Below are positions 24,494 through 34,672 of a DNA stretch of 59,543 nt, piece by piece (the first letter of the stretch is position 1; the number at the start of each line of letters is the position of its first letter). Source of the DNA: an uncultured Lachnospiraceae bacterium (lineage in GTDB: Bacteria > Bacillota > Clostridia > Lachnospirales > Lachnospiraceae); assembly GCA_947631505.1 (NCBI GenBank), contig CANRLR010000049.1, positions 1 to 59,543 on the forward strand, written 5' to 3'. The notes beneath the pieces are model-generated. The model was not told the DNA's origin, searched no databases, and saw only the letters and a list, made by a program, of their open reading frames with translations. The position numbers were made by a program, and so were the translations under genes.

Positions 24494-24681
24494 TTCAGGG
24501 CGGTGATGGTGAAGCGATTTATGCGTATTACGCACTTCATAAACTTCACATAAGACCGTCCGAATGGGTGGATATGGATGAAAGTGAAAGAGCGTTCATC
24601 ATTGCGGCTATTGATGAAAAAGCCAAAGAAGATGAAAAGCAGAGAAAAGAAGCAGAACGACAGGTAAACAAAATGAAATAA
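24062..24681 (+). CDS. Tail assembly chaperone, -1 frameshift fusion
   Basis: A -1 shift at 24484-24490 joins the chaperone to a 63-codon frame reading LIQGGDGEAIYAYYALHKLH, ending with a Lys/Glu-rich helix (KAKEDEKQRKEAERQVNKMK) at TAA 24679-24681. The total is about 206 aa. The downstream frame has no start codon of its own in a sensible position, yet reads as protein, which supports the shift. Analogous to lambda G-T and conserved in tailed phages. Confidence 0.85.
24484..24490 (+). promoter_or_regulatory. Programmed -1 frameshift site AAAAAAC
   Basis: A AAA AAC lies in the correct phase (gcA AAA AAC) and is followed directly by the zero-frame TAA. Slipping back one base continues in the downstream frame. 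The motif is the canonical X XXY YYZ heptamer. Confidence 0.85.
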
Positions 24682-24698
24682 AAAAGGTAGGTGATTAC

Positions 24699-27674
24699 AT
24701 GGGGTCAGTTCAGACAGGGATTGAAATGCAAGACCAGTTCAGCAACGTCTTAATGAGTTTTATCAATAATATGACTGCTGCTGTTACTGCCGCAAACAGT
24801 TTTTCAGATGTGATGAACCAAAATATAAACACTGGTGGTTTATCAGATGTTCGTAGTGAAATACAGTCAGTTACGGAAGAATTAAACGCATTGAACCAGT
24901 CAGCACAACAACCTATATCACCAACCGTTTCAGCAGGGGGTCAGAGTGTTCAGCAGTTCAATGAACAGATTGAACAGACACAGGGATTGTTGCAGCGTGT
25001 TTCAAACATTCAGCAACAGCTTAATACAGAAAGTCAGCAGTTTGATGTTCTTCCTGATGATACACAGGTAAAAATTCAGGGATTGAACCGCAGCCTTTTG
25101 GAAATGCAGGCGGCAATGGAACAGGTTTTACAAAATCCCTTTAATATGCCGACAGAAGCAGTTGAAGCAGAACTTGCTTCTTTGCAGAACAGAATCAGGC
25201 AAACCATACAGGAACAGTCCGCATTGAATGAAACACTGTCACACATGGATGTGGAGATTGAGCAACCACCCCCGGTACAGATTCCAGTGGAATGGCAGAC
25301 TGACAATTTGGAAGTGTTTACAAGTACGGGCATTGACCGATTCCGTCAGGAAATACAGTCTGCAAACACCATGTTGGAACAGTTGAGTGATACACAGAAT
25401 GAGATAGCAAGACAGGCGTTCAATACAAATGTTCTACCACCTTCTGCATTTCAGGATATGAACAGACTGGCAACAAGGATTAATGCTATTCGTCAACGTA
25501 TTGGACAGATTGAGAACAACTCGCTGAACTTAGGGACTGACCGGGTAAACGGTGAACTGGAACGGTTACGAACACAGTTAAGTCAAGCAGTTCAGCAGCA
25601 GAATGAATTGAACAGTGCTATTGACAGAATGGATGTCAGGGGTGCTAATTCAGCATATTTGCAGTTGTCACAGACGATTGGAAACACAGAAGCCTATATT
25701 CGTGACAATATAAATGAACAGGGCGTGTTCAATGACACAATCAATGAAGGCACTGAAAAGGCAAACAGTCTGATAGGGACAATCAAAGGTGCTATTGCGG
25801 CATATGCCACAGTGAATACGGTCAAGTCTGCACTTAATGCATCAGATGAACTAATGCAAACAAGATCAAGATTAAACCTGATGAATGATGGTTTGCAGTC
25901 AACAGATGATTTGGTCAATATGGCGTACATTGCGGCACAGGATGCAAGGGGTGAATTTGGTGCAATGGCAAGCGTCATTGCCCGGTTTGGCAACAATGCA
26001 AAGGATGCGTTTAGCAGTTCAGCAGAAGTTGTTCAGTTTGCAGGGCTTGTCCAAAAGCAGATGACGATTGCTGGGGCATCCACAGACGAAGCATCAAATG
26101 CAATGCTCCAGTTGTCACAGGCACTTGGTTCAGGTGTTCTACGTGGTGATGAATTAAACAGTATTTTTGAAAATGCACCGAATCTGATTCAGAACATAGC
26201 TGATTATTTAAATGTCCCAATAGGGGAAATCCGCGAAATGGCGGCAGATGGAGAAATATCAGCAGGTATTGTAAAAAAAGCCATTTTTGCGGCTACGGAT
26301 GACATAAATGCAAAATTCAATTCCATGCCTATGACATGGGGGCAAGTGTGGACTTCATTGCAGAACACCGCAACAATGGCATTTAAACCAATACTGCAAA
26401 GGATGAATGAGATTGCAAACAGTGAACAGTTTCAAGTGTTCACCACTAACGCAATTAACGCTATGGCAACCGTTGCCGGAATACTGTTACAAGTGTTTGA
26501 TCTGATTGGTACAATAGGTCAATTTGCAGCGGATCACTGGGATGTATTAAGTCCTATTATTTACGGTGTTGTTGGTGCATTAGCGGCATATCTTGCCATA
26601 CTAGCAGTTTATAACACTGTTCAGGCTATATCTAATGGTTTGAAAGCATTGGCGGCATTTCAAGAAAGTGTTCATGCAGCTGCAACAATGATGTCAACAG
26701 GTGCAACTTTTGCGGCAACAGCGGCACAATATGGCTTGAACGCTGCAATGTATGCTTGTCCTATCGTGTGGATTATCATGCTGATTATTGCTTTGATTGC
26801 AATTATTTATGCTGTATGTGCGGCTATTGCGAAATTGACAGGTATTGCAAATTCAGGGTTAGGTGTTATTACCGGCCGTGTGAATGTTGTAATTCAGTTC
26901 TTCAAAAATTTAGGCTTACAGGTGGCGAATATTGCTCTTGGCATAGGGAAAGCAATAGAGGCAGTCGCATTCAACATCATGACTGCATTTGGTAATGCAA
27001 TCAAGTCAGTTCAGTCATGGTGGTATGGTCTGCTGTCTACGGTGTTAACCGTGGTAGCCAAAGTCTGCGAAGCCTTGAATAAACTGCCGTTTGTGGAGTT
27101 TGACTATTCAGGAATAACTAATGCAGCGGATGATTATGCAGCCAAATCAGCAGCAGTGGCAAATAGTAAACAGGATTACAGATCAGTTGCGGATGCATTC
27201 AATGCTGGTATGTCAACTTATGATACCTTTCAGAGTGGATGGAAGAGTGATGCATTTAAAGCCGGGGCAGCTTGGGGTGATGGAGTATCAAACAAAGTTT
27301 CCAATGCTTTCAAAAACAAATCAACCTATGTACCACAGGCAAGCGATTATTCAAACGCTATTGCTAATTCAGGCAATGGAGCCGCTGACCTTGCGAATGC
27401 AAAAAACGGTGCTACAACGGCAAAGAATACAGGTGATACGGCAAAGGCAGCACAAAAGGCGGCACAATCACTTGACATTACCGGGGAAAACCTGAAATAC
27501 ATCAAAGATATGGCTGAACGTGAGTATGTCAATCGCTTTACAACTGCAAAAATCAAGGTAAAGCAGACAAATCACAACAATGTAAACAGTAACATGGATT
27601 TGGATGGTATCAATGAGTATTTGAGGTCAGACCTTGAACAACGCATGGCGGCAACAGCGGAAGGAGTGCATTAA
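24699..27674 (+). CDS. Tail tape measure protein
   Basis: 991 aa. The N-terminal 330 residues are Gln-rich coiled coil (QFNEQIEQTQGLLQRVSNIQ). A tape-measure core domain follows with SSAEVVQFAGLVQKQMTIAG and QALGSGVLRGDELNSIFENA. Several hydrophobic segments occur around residues 625-720 (PIVWIIMLIIALIAIIYAVC), thought to insert into the host membrane during DNA entry. Its length sets tail length. The start follows AAAAAGGTAGGTG, next to the chaperone fusion end. Confidence 0.93.
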   Translation: MGSVQTGIEMQDQFSNVLMSFINNMTAAVTAANSFSDVMNQNINTGGLSDVRSEIQSVTEELNALNQSAQQPISPTVSAGGQSVQQFNEQIEQTQGLLQRVSNIQQQLNTESQQFDVLPDDTQVKIQGLNRSLLEMQAAMEQVLQNPFNMPTEAVEAELASLQNRIRQTIQEQSALNETLSHMDVEIEQPPPVQIPVEWQTDNLEVFTSTGIDRFRQEIQSANTMLEQLSDTQNEIARQAFNTNVLPPSAFQDMNRLATRINAIRQRIGQIENNSLNLGTDRVNGELERLRTQLSQAVQQQNELNSAIDRMDVRGANSAYLQLSQTIGNTEAYIRDNINEQGVFNDTINEGTEKANSLIGTIKGAIAAYATVNTVKSALNASDELMQTRSRLNLMNDGLQSTDDLVNMAYIAAQDARGEFGAMASVIARFGNNAKDAFSSSAEVVQFAGLVQKQMTIAGASTDEASNAMLQLSQALGSGVLRGDELNSIFENAPNLIQNIADYLNVPIGEIREMAADGEISAGIVKKAIFAATDDINAKFNSMPMTWGQVWTSLQNTATMAFKPILQRMNEIANSEQFQVFTTNAINAMATVAGILLQVFDLIGTIGQFAADHWDVLSPIIYGVVGALAAYLAILAVYNTVQAISNGLKALAAFQESVHAAATMMSTGATFAATAAQYGLNAAMYACPIVWIIMLIIALIAIIYAVCAAIAKLTGIANSGLGVITGRVNVVIQFFKNLGLQVANIALGIGKAIEAVAFNIMTAFGNAIKSVQSWWYGLLSTVLTVVAKVCEALNKLPFVEFDYSGITNAADDYAAKSAAVANSKQDYRSVADAFNAGMSTYDTFQSGWKSDAFKAGAAWGDGVSNKVSNAFKNKSTYVPQASDYSNAIANSGNGAADLANAKNGATTAKNTGDTAKAAQKAAQSLDITGENLKYIKDMAEREYVNRFTTAKIKVKQTNHNNVNSNMDLDGINEYLRSDLEQRMAATAEGVH

Positions 27675-27676
27675 CA

Positions 27677-28399
27677 ATGTATCAGATGTATATTGACAAG
27701 ATTCTTTTTCCAGTCACACCGGGAAAACTGCAAATGAATATCAACGGAACAAATAAGACTCTCACCCTCATAAATGAGGGTGAAGTCAATTTGATCAAGT
27801 CACCGGGGTTGACGGATATTTCCACAGAAGTGCTGCTTCCCACGTTGATGGAATATCCATTTGCGGTATATACAGACGGTTTTCAGAAACCTGATTACTA
27901 CTTGGAAAAATTGGAAAAGTGGAAACAGAGCAAAAAACCAGTTTCTTTCAAAATGTTACGAACGTCACCTGACGGAAAAGAATTGTTATGGGACACAAAT
28001 ATGTCTGTCACAATCGAAGATTACAAGATTGAAGAAGATGCTGACAGTCAGGGGTTTGATGTAATGGTGAACATTTCCATGAAACAGTACCGGGACTGGG
28101 GTGCAAAGAAACTTGTCATAAAAAAATCAAAGAAGAAAAAAAGCAAATCAAAAAAGAAAAAGGCGGTAAAGAAGAAAAAGACACGCAAGACAAAAACCCC
28201 GGCAAAGTCCTATACCGTAAAAAAGGGTGATATCCTTATGGGGATAGCAAGGAAACAACTAGGGAACGCAACAAAATGGAAAAGCATTTATAATCTGAAT
28301 AAGAAAACGATTGAAGCAGCGGCAAAAAAACACGGAAGAAAATCTTCAAGCAACGGTCACTGGATATATCCGGGGACTGAACTGAAACTTCCAAGTTAG
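27677..28399 (+). CDS. LysM tail protein (XkdP-like)
   Basis: 240 aa. The N-terminal domain (ILFPVTPGKLQMNINGTNKT) is the usual baseplate/tube-end fold. A poly-Lys/Ser linker of about 40 residues comes next. A LysM domain ends the protein (SYTVKKGDILMGIARKQLGN, YPGTELKLP), which binds peptidoglycan. It sits at the tail tip between tape measure and hub. The start lies 2 bp after the previous stop. Confidence 0.9.
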   Translation: MYQMYIDKILFPVTPGKLQMNINGTNKTLTLINEGEVNLIKSPGLTDISTEVLLPTLMEYPFAVYTDGFQKPDYYLEKLEKWKQSKKPVSFKMLRTSPDGKELLWDTNMSVTIEDYKIEEDADSQGFDVMVNISMKQYRDWGAKKLVIKKSKKKKSKSKKKKAVKKKKTRKTKTPAKSYTVKKGDILMGIARKQLGNATKWKSIYNLNKKTIEAAAKKHGRKSSSNGHWIYPGTELKLPS

Positions 28400-28413
28400 G
28401 TGGTGTATTTACT

Positions 28414-29961
28414 ATGGCAAAAGATATTGTTGATATTGCTATTGGTGAAATTGGATATAAAGAACAGGGGTCAAACCGTACAAAGTATGGTGCATGGTTT
28501 GGAATGAATGGTGCAGCTTGGTGTCATATGTTCGTTTCATGGTGTGCAAGTCAGGCAGGGGAAAGTTCCGCAGTACCAAAGACTGCATCATGCTCAACCG
28601 GGCTTGGTTGGTTCAGGAAGAAAGGACGGTTTAAGAGCAAAGGGAAGTACACCCCCAAAAGGGGTGATATTGTTTATTTTTGCACGAACCGTTCCCATGT
28701 CGGCATTGTTGAGTATGTGAAAGGGAATACACTACATACAGTAGAAGGCAATTCTTCTGACAAGGTAACAAGAAGGGAATACCCCCTTTCAGAATCAACC
28801 ATAACCGGGTACGGTGTGCCAAATTACAAGAATGTGAACGCAAGTTCAAAAAGCTCAGGGGGCAGTTCATCCAATGCGGCACAAAAGAAGCAGAACGCAA
28901 AAGAAGAACTTGCCTACCTGAAAAGGGTGTTGAACAAAAAACAACCAAAATCAAAGAATGTTAGCGGAGAAATAGAGGAAACCGGGAAACTGCCAAATGG
29001 GGTTGTGGATGTACTGGTTACTAATGGAAAAACCCAGTTCTTTGTTCCGGTGGAAGATGGGATGAAAATAGTATGGGAACGTCAGGGAACACCGGGAACG
29101 CTGACTTTTACTGCTAAGTATGATAAAAAGTTCAAAATCAAGGAAGGGAATAGTGTATTGGTCAGTGTGGATGGCACAAAGTTTTTCTATGGTTTCATCT
29201 TCAAATACAATATGTCAAAAGATGGAATGGTATCATACACCGCATATGACCAGTTACGATATTTGAAAAATAAAGACAATGTTATTTATACAAAAAAACG
29301 TGCAGATCAGGTCATCCGGCAGATTGCAAAAAAATTCAAGCTAAATGTAGGGACACTTGCAAACACCAAGTATGTTATTCCTAAAAGGGTAGATGACAAT
29401 ACTGCATTGTTTGATGCAATACAAAATGCCCTTGACATAACAACCATGATGAAAGGGAAAGTGTATGTCTTATATGACAATGTTGGAAAGTTGACACTTT
29501 CAGATGTTTCAAAAATGACAGTAAATGCTTGCTTGGTGGATGAAGAAACTGGGCGTGATTTCACATACGAAGTCAGCATTGATAATGAAACATACAACCA
29601 AGTAAAACTGATGTATGAGAACAAGGAAACAGGCAAATATGATGTGTATATTGCCAAAAATTCAAAGAAAATCAACCAGTGGGGTGTCTTGCAGTTCACG
29701 GATAAAATTGATGATCCTGACCTTGGGAAACTGAAATCAAAGGCACTTCTGAAACTATACGGAAAGAAAAAACAGACCCTTTCCATTTCAGGGGTCATTG
29801 GAAATAAAAAAGTCCGTGCCGGGTCATTAGTTCCGGTCATGCTGAAAGTCCATGAACTGAACCTTGCAAACTATATGTTGGTTGAAAAGGTAACACACAT
29901 ATTCAAAAACCATGAATGGACTATGGATTTGATTGTTTCAGGGGGTGATTTTAGTGAGTGA
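28414..29961 (+). CDS. CHAP-domain fused to tail hub protein (XkdQ-like)
   Basis: 515 aa. The N-terminal about 140 residues form a CHAP cysteine amidase/endopeptidase: Cys in AAWCHMFVSWC and His in RSHVGIVEYV. A Ser-rich linker follows, then an XkdQ/gpD hub (PNGVVDVLVTNGKTQFFVPV, FYGFIFKYNMSKDGM, RADQVIRQIAKKF). The hub centres the baseplate and the CHAP part likely cuts peptidoglycan during infection. The fusion of the two functions is less common than separate genes. Confidence 0.87.
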   Translation: MAKDIVDIAIGEIGYKEQGSNRTKYGAWFGMNGAAWCHMFVSWCASQAGESSAVPKTASCSTGLGWFRKKGRFKSKGKYTPKRGDIVYFCTNRSHVGIVEYVKGNTLHTVEGNSSDKVTRREYPLSESTITGYGVPNYKNVNASSKSSGGSSSNAAQKKQNAKEELAYLKRVLNKKQPKSKNVSGEIEETGKLPNGVVDVLVTNGKTQFFVPVEDGMKIVWERQGTPGTLTFTAKYDKKFKIKEGNSVLVSVDGTKFFYGFIFKYNMSKDGMVSYTAYDQLRYLKNKDNVIYTKKRADQVIRQIAKKFKLNVGTLANTKYVIPKRVDDNTALFDAIQNALDITTMMKGKVYVLYDNVGKLTLSDVSKMTVNACLVDEETGRDFTYEVSIDNETYNQVKLMYENKETGKYDVYIAKNSKKINQWGVLQFTDKIDDPDLGKLKSKALLKLYGKKKQTLSISGVIGNKKVRAGSLVPVMLKVHELNLANYMLVEKVTHIFKNHEWTMDLIVSGGDFSE

Positions 29962-30277
29962 TGTTCATTGGTTAGACCTTGTAAAAAAAGCGGCAGTTCA
30001 GGCTATTAAGTCTGAAAAGCCTTGTGATTATGTCATAGGAACGGTAACATCAACAAAACCGCTGAAAATAAAGCTGTCAGATGGTGACGGTTTGGAACTG
30101 GGTGCAGAATTTTTTCACCTTGCAAGGAATGTTACAGATTACACCATTACTTTATCTTTTGCCGGAAATGAACAGAAGATGAAAGTACACAATGCATTAA
30201 AAAAAGGCAACAAAGTCATAATGATACGTAAGTGGGGCGGTCAGGACTTTATTGTGATAGACAGGGTGGTGAGTTGA
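29954..30277 (+). CDS. DUF2577 baseplate protein (XkdR-like)
   Basis: 107 aa from GTG 29954, after the ribosome site GGGGGTGATT inside the hub gene end. DVHWLDLVKKAAVQAIKSEK, a central VIGTVTSTKPLKIKLSDGDG and KVIMIRKWGGQDFIVIDRVV match DUF2577, an OB-fold baseplate protein. It overlaps genes on both sides, so translation is coupled. Confidence 0.85.
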   Translation: MSDVHWLDLVKKAAVQAIKSEKPCDYVIGTVTSTKPLKIKLSDGDGLELGAEFFHLARNVTDYTITLSFAGNEQKMKVHNALKKGNKVIMIRKWGGQDFIVIDRVVS

Positions 30278-30753
30278 TGATACCTAACATGGAAAACTAT
30301 GAATCATATGAAGATGGCGAAGAAGATGAAGAACAGGACTTTGACTTTGAACTGGAAACTGAACCATCATTCACATACGCTATGAAGGTACCGGATGATG
30401 AAATTTCTGAAAGTCGCTTTATCGGCAAGGTGGATGACATAAAAGCAAAAGAACAGGCTATCAGAAAAATATTAAGCACTGAACGGTATGAACATGAGAT
30501 TTACTCATGGGACTATGGGATTGAACTGCAAGACTTGTATGGTATGGACATTCCTTTTGTCATGAGTGAAATTAAGGTCAGAATAACAGATGCAATCACA
30601 GCAGATGACCGTTTTGAATCCGTAGATAATTTTGTTGTCAGGCAGATTGACAAGCATACAATTCATTGTACGTTTATTGTCACATCCGCAGACAAAGAAG
30701 AAATAGAATCAGAATACGATTTTGACACAACAGGGGGTGAAACAGATGTTTGA
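30277..30753 (+). CDS. DUF2634 baseplate wedge protein (XkdS-like)
   Basis: 158 aa from ATG 30277 (ATGA overlap with the previous stop; AGGGTGGTGAG upstream). Acidic N-terminus, then the gp25-like core: KAKEQAIRKILSTERYEHEI and YSWDYGIELQDLYGMDIP. This family links hub and wedge in contractile baseplates and triggers sheath attachment. An internal ATG at 30289 is a less likely start. Confidence 0.88.
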   Translation: MIPNMENYESYEDGEEDEEQDFDFELETEPSFTYAMKVPDDEISESRFIGKVDDIKAKEQAIRKILSTERYEHEIYSWDYGIELQDLYGMDIPFVMSEIKVRITDAITADDRFESVDNFVVRQIDKHTIHCTFIVTSADKEEIESEYDFDTTGGETDV

Positions 30754-31963
30754 GGAACAGGACTTTGAAGAAATAGCCACAAGGATGCTTTCTAACGTGG
30801 ATGACAAATTTGATAAAAGGGAAGGTTCTATCATTTATGATGCGGTTGCACCAATAGCATTGGAACTTGCTTTCTTTTTTAACTGTTTGGATATGGTAAT
30901 GAATGAAGTATTTGCCGACACAGCATCATACTATTACCTGATTAAGAGGGCGGCAGAACGCGGACTGTTACCCAAAGAAGAAACACAGGCTATTTTGAGA
31001 ATGGAAGTCACCCCGGCAGATGCGGCAATCACACCGGGGGACAGGTTCAATCTGAATGAACTGAATTACACAGTGATTCAAGCAGTTGACGGTGTAACAG
31101 GGGCGTATCAGGTAGAATGTGAAACAGCTGGGACAGTAGGGAATCAGCAGCTTGGTTTCTTACTGCCATTGGAAACTGCCAATGAATTGAACAATTTGGA
31201 AACCGCTGAACTGAAAGAAGTTCTTGTTCCGGGAGAAGATGAAGAAGATGTTGAGGATTTCAGGGAACGATATTTTTCATCATGCAACAATGAAGGATTT
31301 GGCGGCAATCAGACAGACTACAAAAACAAAGTCAACGATATTGACGGTGTCGGCGGCTGCAAAGTAATCAGAGCATGGAGAAATGGCTATAATCCATCAC
31401 TGTTCATTCCAACACAGTTGGTCACAGACTGGTATGAATCAGTGCAAAGCACGTTACCAAGTGAAGTAAAAACATGGCTTAGTGCTGTTTATGTTGCTGC
31501 AACAAAAAAACTTCTGACGGTGGGTGGCACAGTAAAAGTCATCATTATTAGTTCAGAATATAAGAAACCGTCTGATACTCTCATGAACATGGTACAGACG
31601 ACACTTGACCCTGAAATAAATGCGGGGGAAGGACTTGGACTTGCCCCTATTGGTCATGTAGTAAATGTGACAGGCGTATCAAACAAAACCATAAACTTTT
31701 CTGCAACCATTACATATAGTCGTGATTATTCCTTTGCTATTCTAAAGGACACTATATGTCAAACTATTGATGACTATTTCACAGAACTTTCAGAGCAATG
31801 GGACAGTGTTGATAATATCATTGTCAGAACCAGTGAATTTGATAACAGGCTGATGAAAATAACAGGTATCAGCGACATATCCAATATCAGGCTGAACAAT
31901 TCCGATTCAAATCTGATACTGGAAGCGGATGAAATACCAGTAAGGGGGAGTGTAAATGGCTGA
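30746..31963 (+). CDS. Baseplate J-like protein (XkdT)
   Basis: 405 aa from ATG 30746 with CAGGGGGTGAAAC upstream. DKREGSIIYDAVAPIALELA near the start and DFRERYFSSCNNEGFGGNQT, followed by VGGCKVIRAW, are signatures of the gpJ/XkdT family. It forms the baseplate wedge. Overlaps both neighbours by a few bases. Confidence 0.92.
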   Translation: MFEEQDFEEIATRMLSNVDDKFDKREGSIIYDAVAPIALELAFFFNCLDMVMNEVFADTASYYYLIKRAAERGLLPKEETQAILRMEVTPADAAITPGDRFNLNELNYTVIQAVDGVTGAYQVECETAGTVGNQQLGFLLPLETANELNNLETAELKEVLVPGEDEEDVEDFRERYFSSCNNEGFGGNQTDYKNKVNDIDGVGGCKVIRAWRNGYNPSLFIPTQLVTDWYESVQSTLPSEVKTWLSAVYVAATKKLLTVGGTVKVIIISSEYKKPSDTLMNMVQTTLDPEINAGEGLGLAPIGHVVNVTGVSNKTINFSATITYSRDYSFAILKDTICQTIDDYFTELSEQWDSVDNIIVRTSEFDNRLMKITGISDISNIRLNNSDSNLILEADEIPVRGSVNG

Positions 31964-32498
31964 AATGCTGGACAGGAAAAAGCTGATTGAATATCTTCCT
32001 GACTTTATGCAAAAAATTTCTGAAATAAAAGAACTGATGCGGGTCACGAATATGGAAAGTGACAAAATATATCCGCTGATTGGCAAAAGTCTTGATGAAG
32101 CGTTCATTGAAGATTGTTCTGAATATGGTATACGGAAATATGAAAGCTGTCTACATATCATATCGGATGAATCTGAATCATTGGAAACACGGAAATTGCG
32201 AGTATTAATGCGGTGGAATAATTTTATGCCCTACACCTACAAAATATTGATAAATAAACTAAATATGTTGTGCGGTGTAAATAATTACGATATAACAGCA
32301 GATTTAGAAAACTACAACATAGACCTAACTGTTTATTATGTGGTGGATGAATCCGAATTAACAGCATTATTAGAAAATATACCTCCCTTAAATATTTTTT
32401 ATAATATTCATCCGGCGAAGAAAAGTGTAGGAGTAAATAGGGTTGGAATGATATGGCAAGATGATGAAATATTTAATTTAAGGCAGGTGATTATATGA
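31956..32498 (+). CDS. Baseplate protein DUF2313 (XkdU/YmfQ-like)
   Basis: 180 aa. LIEYLPDFMQKISEIKELMR, an AFIEDCSEYGIRKYESCL stretch and RKLRVLMRWNNFMPYTYKIL match the YmfQ/DUF2313 family, the gpI-like baseplate protein that connects the fibre. AAGGGGGAGTG lies before the ATG. It ends by overlapping the fibre start by 4 bp. Confidence 0.88.
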   Translation: MAEMLDRKKLIEYLPDFMQKISEIKELMRVTNMESDKIYPLIGKSLDEAFIEDCSEYGIRKYESCLHIISDESESLETRKLRVLMRWNNFMPYTYKILINKLNMLCGVNNYDITADLENYNIDLTVYYVVDESELTALLENIPPLNIFYNIHPAKKSVGVNRVGMIWQDDEIFNLRQVII

Positions 32499-34672
32499 GT
32501 TTTGGAGGTTTGATTTTAACAAATTCTGGCAGGAATAAAATAGCGGGTGCTCTTAGTGAAAATAACGCTTTGAATTTTACACATGTGAAGTTAGGAGATG
32601 GTACATATAATGGTTCTTTTTCCAGTATAACAAAACTTACAAGTGAGGTTATGGAGCTTCCCATAACAAATGTTACACAAAAAGATAATGAGGTTATAAT
32701 AGACTGTGATTGGAACAGCAATGACGCTCCAAAGGGATTCTATCTAAGAGAAATTGGTATAATTGGGAACGGTGTGTTGTGTTATTATGACAACACTGGT
32801 TCAGCGGATGCAGAGTATATTGATCCTGAATCAAAAGTTGTTGCAAAGCAAAAACGATTAAGATTTACTTTAATTATAAGTAGCGAAGTGAATGTTACCA
32901 CTAAAATAAGTAGTGGGTTGTATGCTTTATCCGAAACTGTTACACAGGAAATGAAAGAACTGGATGATAAAAAATTAAATAAAAATGACATATCCGATTG
33001 GGCAAAGAAGCCGGAGAAGCCATCTTATACAAAAGAGGAAATCGGACTAGGTAATGTTCCTAATGTTGCAACAAATGATCAAACTCCTTCGTATACAGAA
33101 GCAACTACTCTTACTAAATTAACAAGTGGCGAAAAACTGTGTGTTGCCTTTGGAAAAATATCTAAGGCTATTACTGATTTGATTGTGCATATTGAAGACT
33201 CGGTAAAACATATTACAAGTGCAGAAAGAACACTGTGGAACACAGTTAGCAACAAAGTTGATAAAGTTTCAGGAAAAGGTCTGTCAACTAATGATTATAC
33301 AACAACAGAAAAGAATAAATTAGCTAGAATTGCATCCGGTGCAGAAGTAAACGTACAATCAGATTGGAATGTTACTGATACATCCAGTGACACATATATT
33401 AAAAACAAGCCGTCTATTTATACCAAAAATGAGGTAGATAATAAATTGTCTACATTAGAAACAAACATTGATTGGAAAGAGGCTGTTGCTACATATAATG
33501 ATATTGCAACAACATATCCAAGTCCTCAGGACGGATGGACTGTAAATGTTAAGGATACCGATTATACATATCGTTATAATGGTACAAGCTGGGTTGCTAT
33601 TTCTGCAAATGCCATTCCAAAAGCAACTAATTCTGTGGATGGTTTACTAAGTAAAGAAGACCATGCGAAGTATGAAGATGCAAATTCTAAGAAACATACG
33701 CATAGTAATAAGTCTATTATTGATAAAATTACACAAGCATTATTGGATAACTGGAATTCTGCCAAAACCCATGCCGATTCTGCACATGCCCCTAGTAACG
33801 CACAAGCTAACGTAATCGAAAGTGTAAAAGTTAACGGTGCAGCACTTATACCAAATGCAAAAGCAGTAGATATTGCTGTACCTACGAAAACATCTCAACT
33901 TACAAATGATTCTGGTTTCAAGACAACTGATACAACCTATGGTGCAGCTACACAATCAGCATCCGGCTTAATGTCGGCTGGTGATAAGAAAAAACTTGAT
34001 GGTATTGACTCAGGTGCAAACGCATACTCTCTTCCACTTATGACATCTTCTGTTCGTGGCGGTGCTAAAATTGGCTATTCGACAAATGGAAAAAACTATC
34101 CTGTGCAACTTAACGGCAGTGGACAAATGTTTGTAAATGTGCCATGGTTGGACACTAATACATGGCGTGGAATACAAGATAATTTAACCTCTACTTCTAC
34201 AACAGATTCATTAAGTGCGCGTCAAGGAAAGCTATTAGCCGAGCAAGTGGAGTCTGCTGCAACAGATGGAAGCGATGCAATGAGAATTTTAGGGGAGATA
34301 GAACCATGGTATATGGCTAAGAAATCTTGGAAATTAGCGTATTCAAGCGTAATGGCAAGTCAAGGCAGTGGATTTAATGTCGGTCAATATATGTCTAATA
34401 ATTCATATGTTACAGAATTTAACATAATATGTGAGGCAATAGCTTCGAGCGGCACTCGGTATGTTTATACTTACATACTATCCATTACGGCATACAACGA
34501 TTTTGTCGGCAGTGGTGGAACTACTACTATAATACAAGGATATTCCGCTAGTGGTTTTACTGGCCGATGTGAGATTGCTATTACTAAACCATATATAAAG
34601 CTTAATACGTTATATGTTGGAAACACTTCGTACACAGGAAGTCAAGCAATAATGAAAATTTATGCGAAATAA
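32495..34672 (+). CDS. Tail fibre / collar-type receptor-binding protein
   Basis: 725 aa. The N-terminal about 150 residues are a tail-collar fibre attachment domain (SFGGLILTNSGRNKIAGALS). The central shaft has low-complexity Thr/Ser-rich segments and repeated motifs such as KPSYTKEEIGLGNVPNVATN and LTSTSTTDSLSARQGKLLAE. The last about 130 residues form a beta-rich tip, likely the receptor-binding part. Base composition is more AT-rich than the genes before it, as often in exchangeable fibres. No chaperone gene follows. Confidence 0.85.
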   Translation: MSFGGLILTNSGRNKIAGALSENNALNFTHVKLGDGTYNGSFSSITKLTSEVMELPITNVTQKDNEVIIDCDWNSNDAPKGFYLREIGIIGNGVLCYYDNTGSADAEYIDPESKVVAKQKRLRFTLIISSEVNVTTKISSGLYALSETVTQEMKELDDKKLNKNDISDWAKKPEKPSYTKEEIGLGNVPNVATNDQTPSYTEATTLTKLTSGEKLCVAFGKISKAITDLIVHIEDSVKHITSAERTLWNTVSNKVDKVSGKGLSTNDYTTTEKNKLARIASGAEVNVQSDWNVTDTSSDTYIKNKPSIYTKNEVDNKLSTLETNIDWKEAVATYNDIATTYPSPQDGWTVNVKDTDYTYRYNGTSWVAISANAIPKATNSVDGLLSKEDHAKYEDANSKKHTHSNKSIIDKITQALLDNWNSAKTHADSAHAPSNAQANVIESVKVNGAALIPNAKAVDIAVPTKTSQLTNDSGFKTTDTTYGAATQSASGLMSAGDKKKLDGIDSGANAYSLPLMTSSVRGGAKIGYSTNGKNYPVQLNGSGQMFVNVPWLDTNTWRGIQDNLTSTSTTDSLSARQGKLLAEQVESAATDGSDAMRILGEIEPWYMAKKSWKLAYSSVMASQGSGFNVGQYMSNNSYVTEFNIICEAIASSGTRYVYTYILSITAYNDFVGSGGTTTIIQGYSASGFTGRCEIAITKPYIKLNTLYVGNTSYTGSQAIMKIYAK

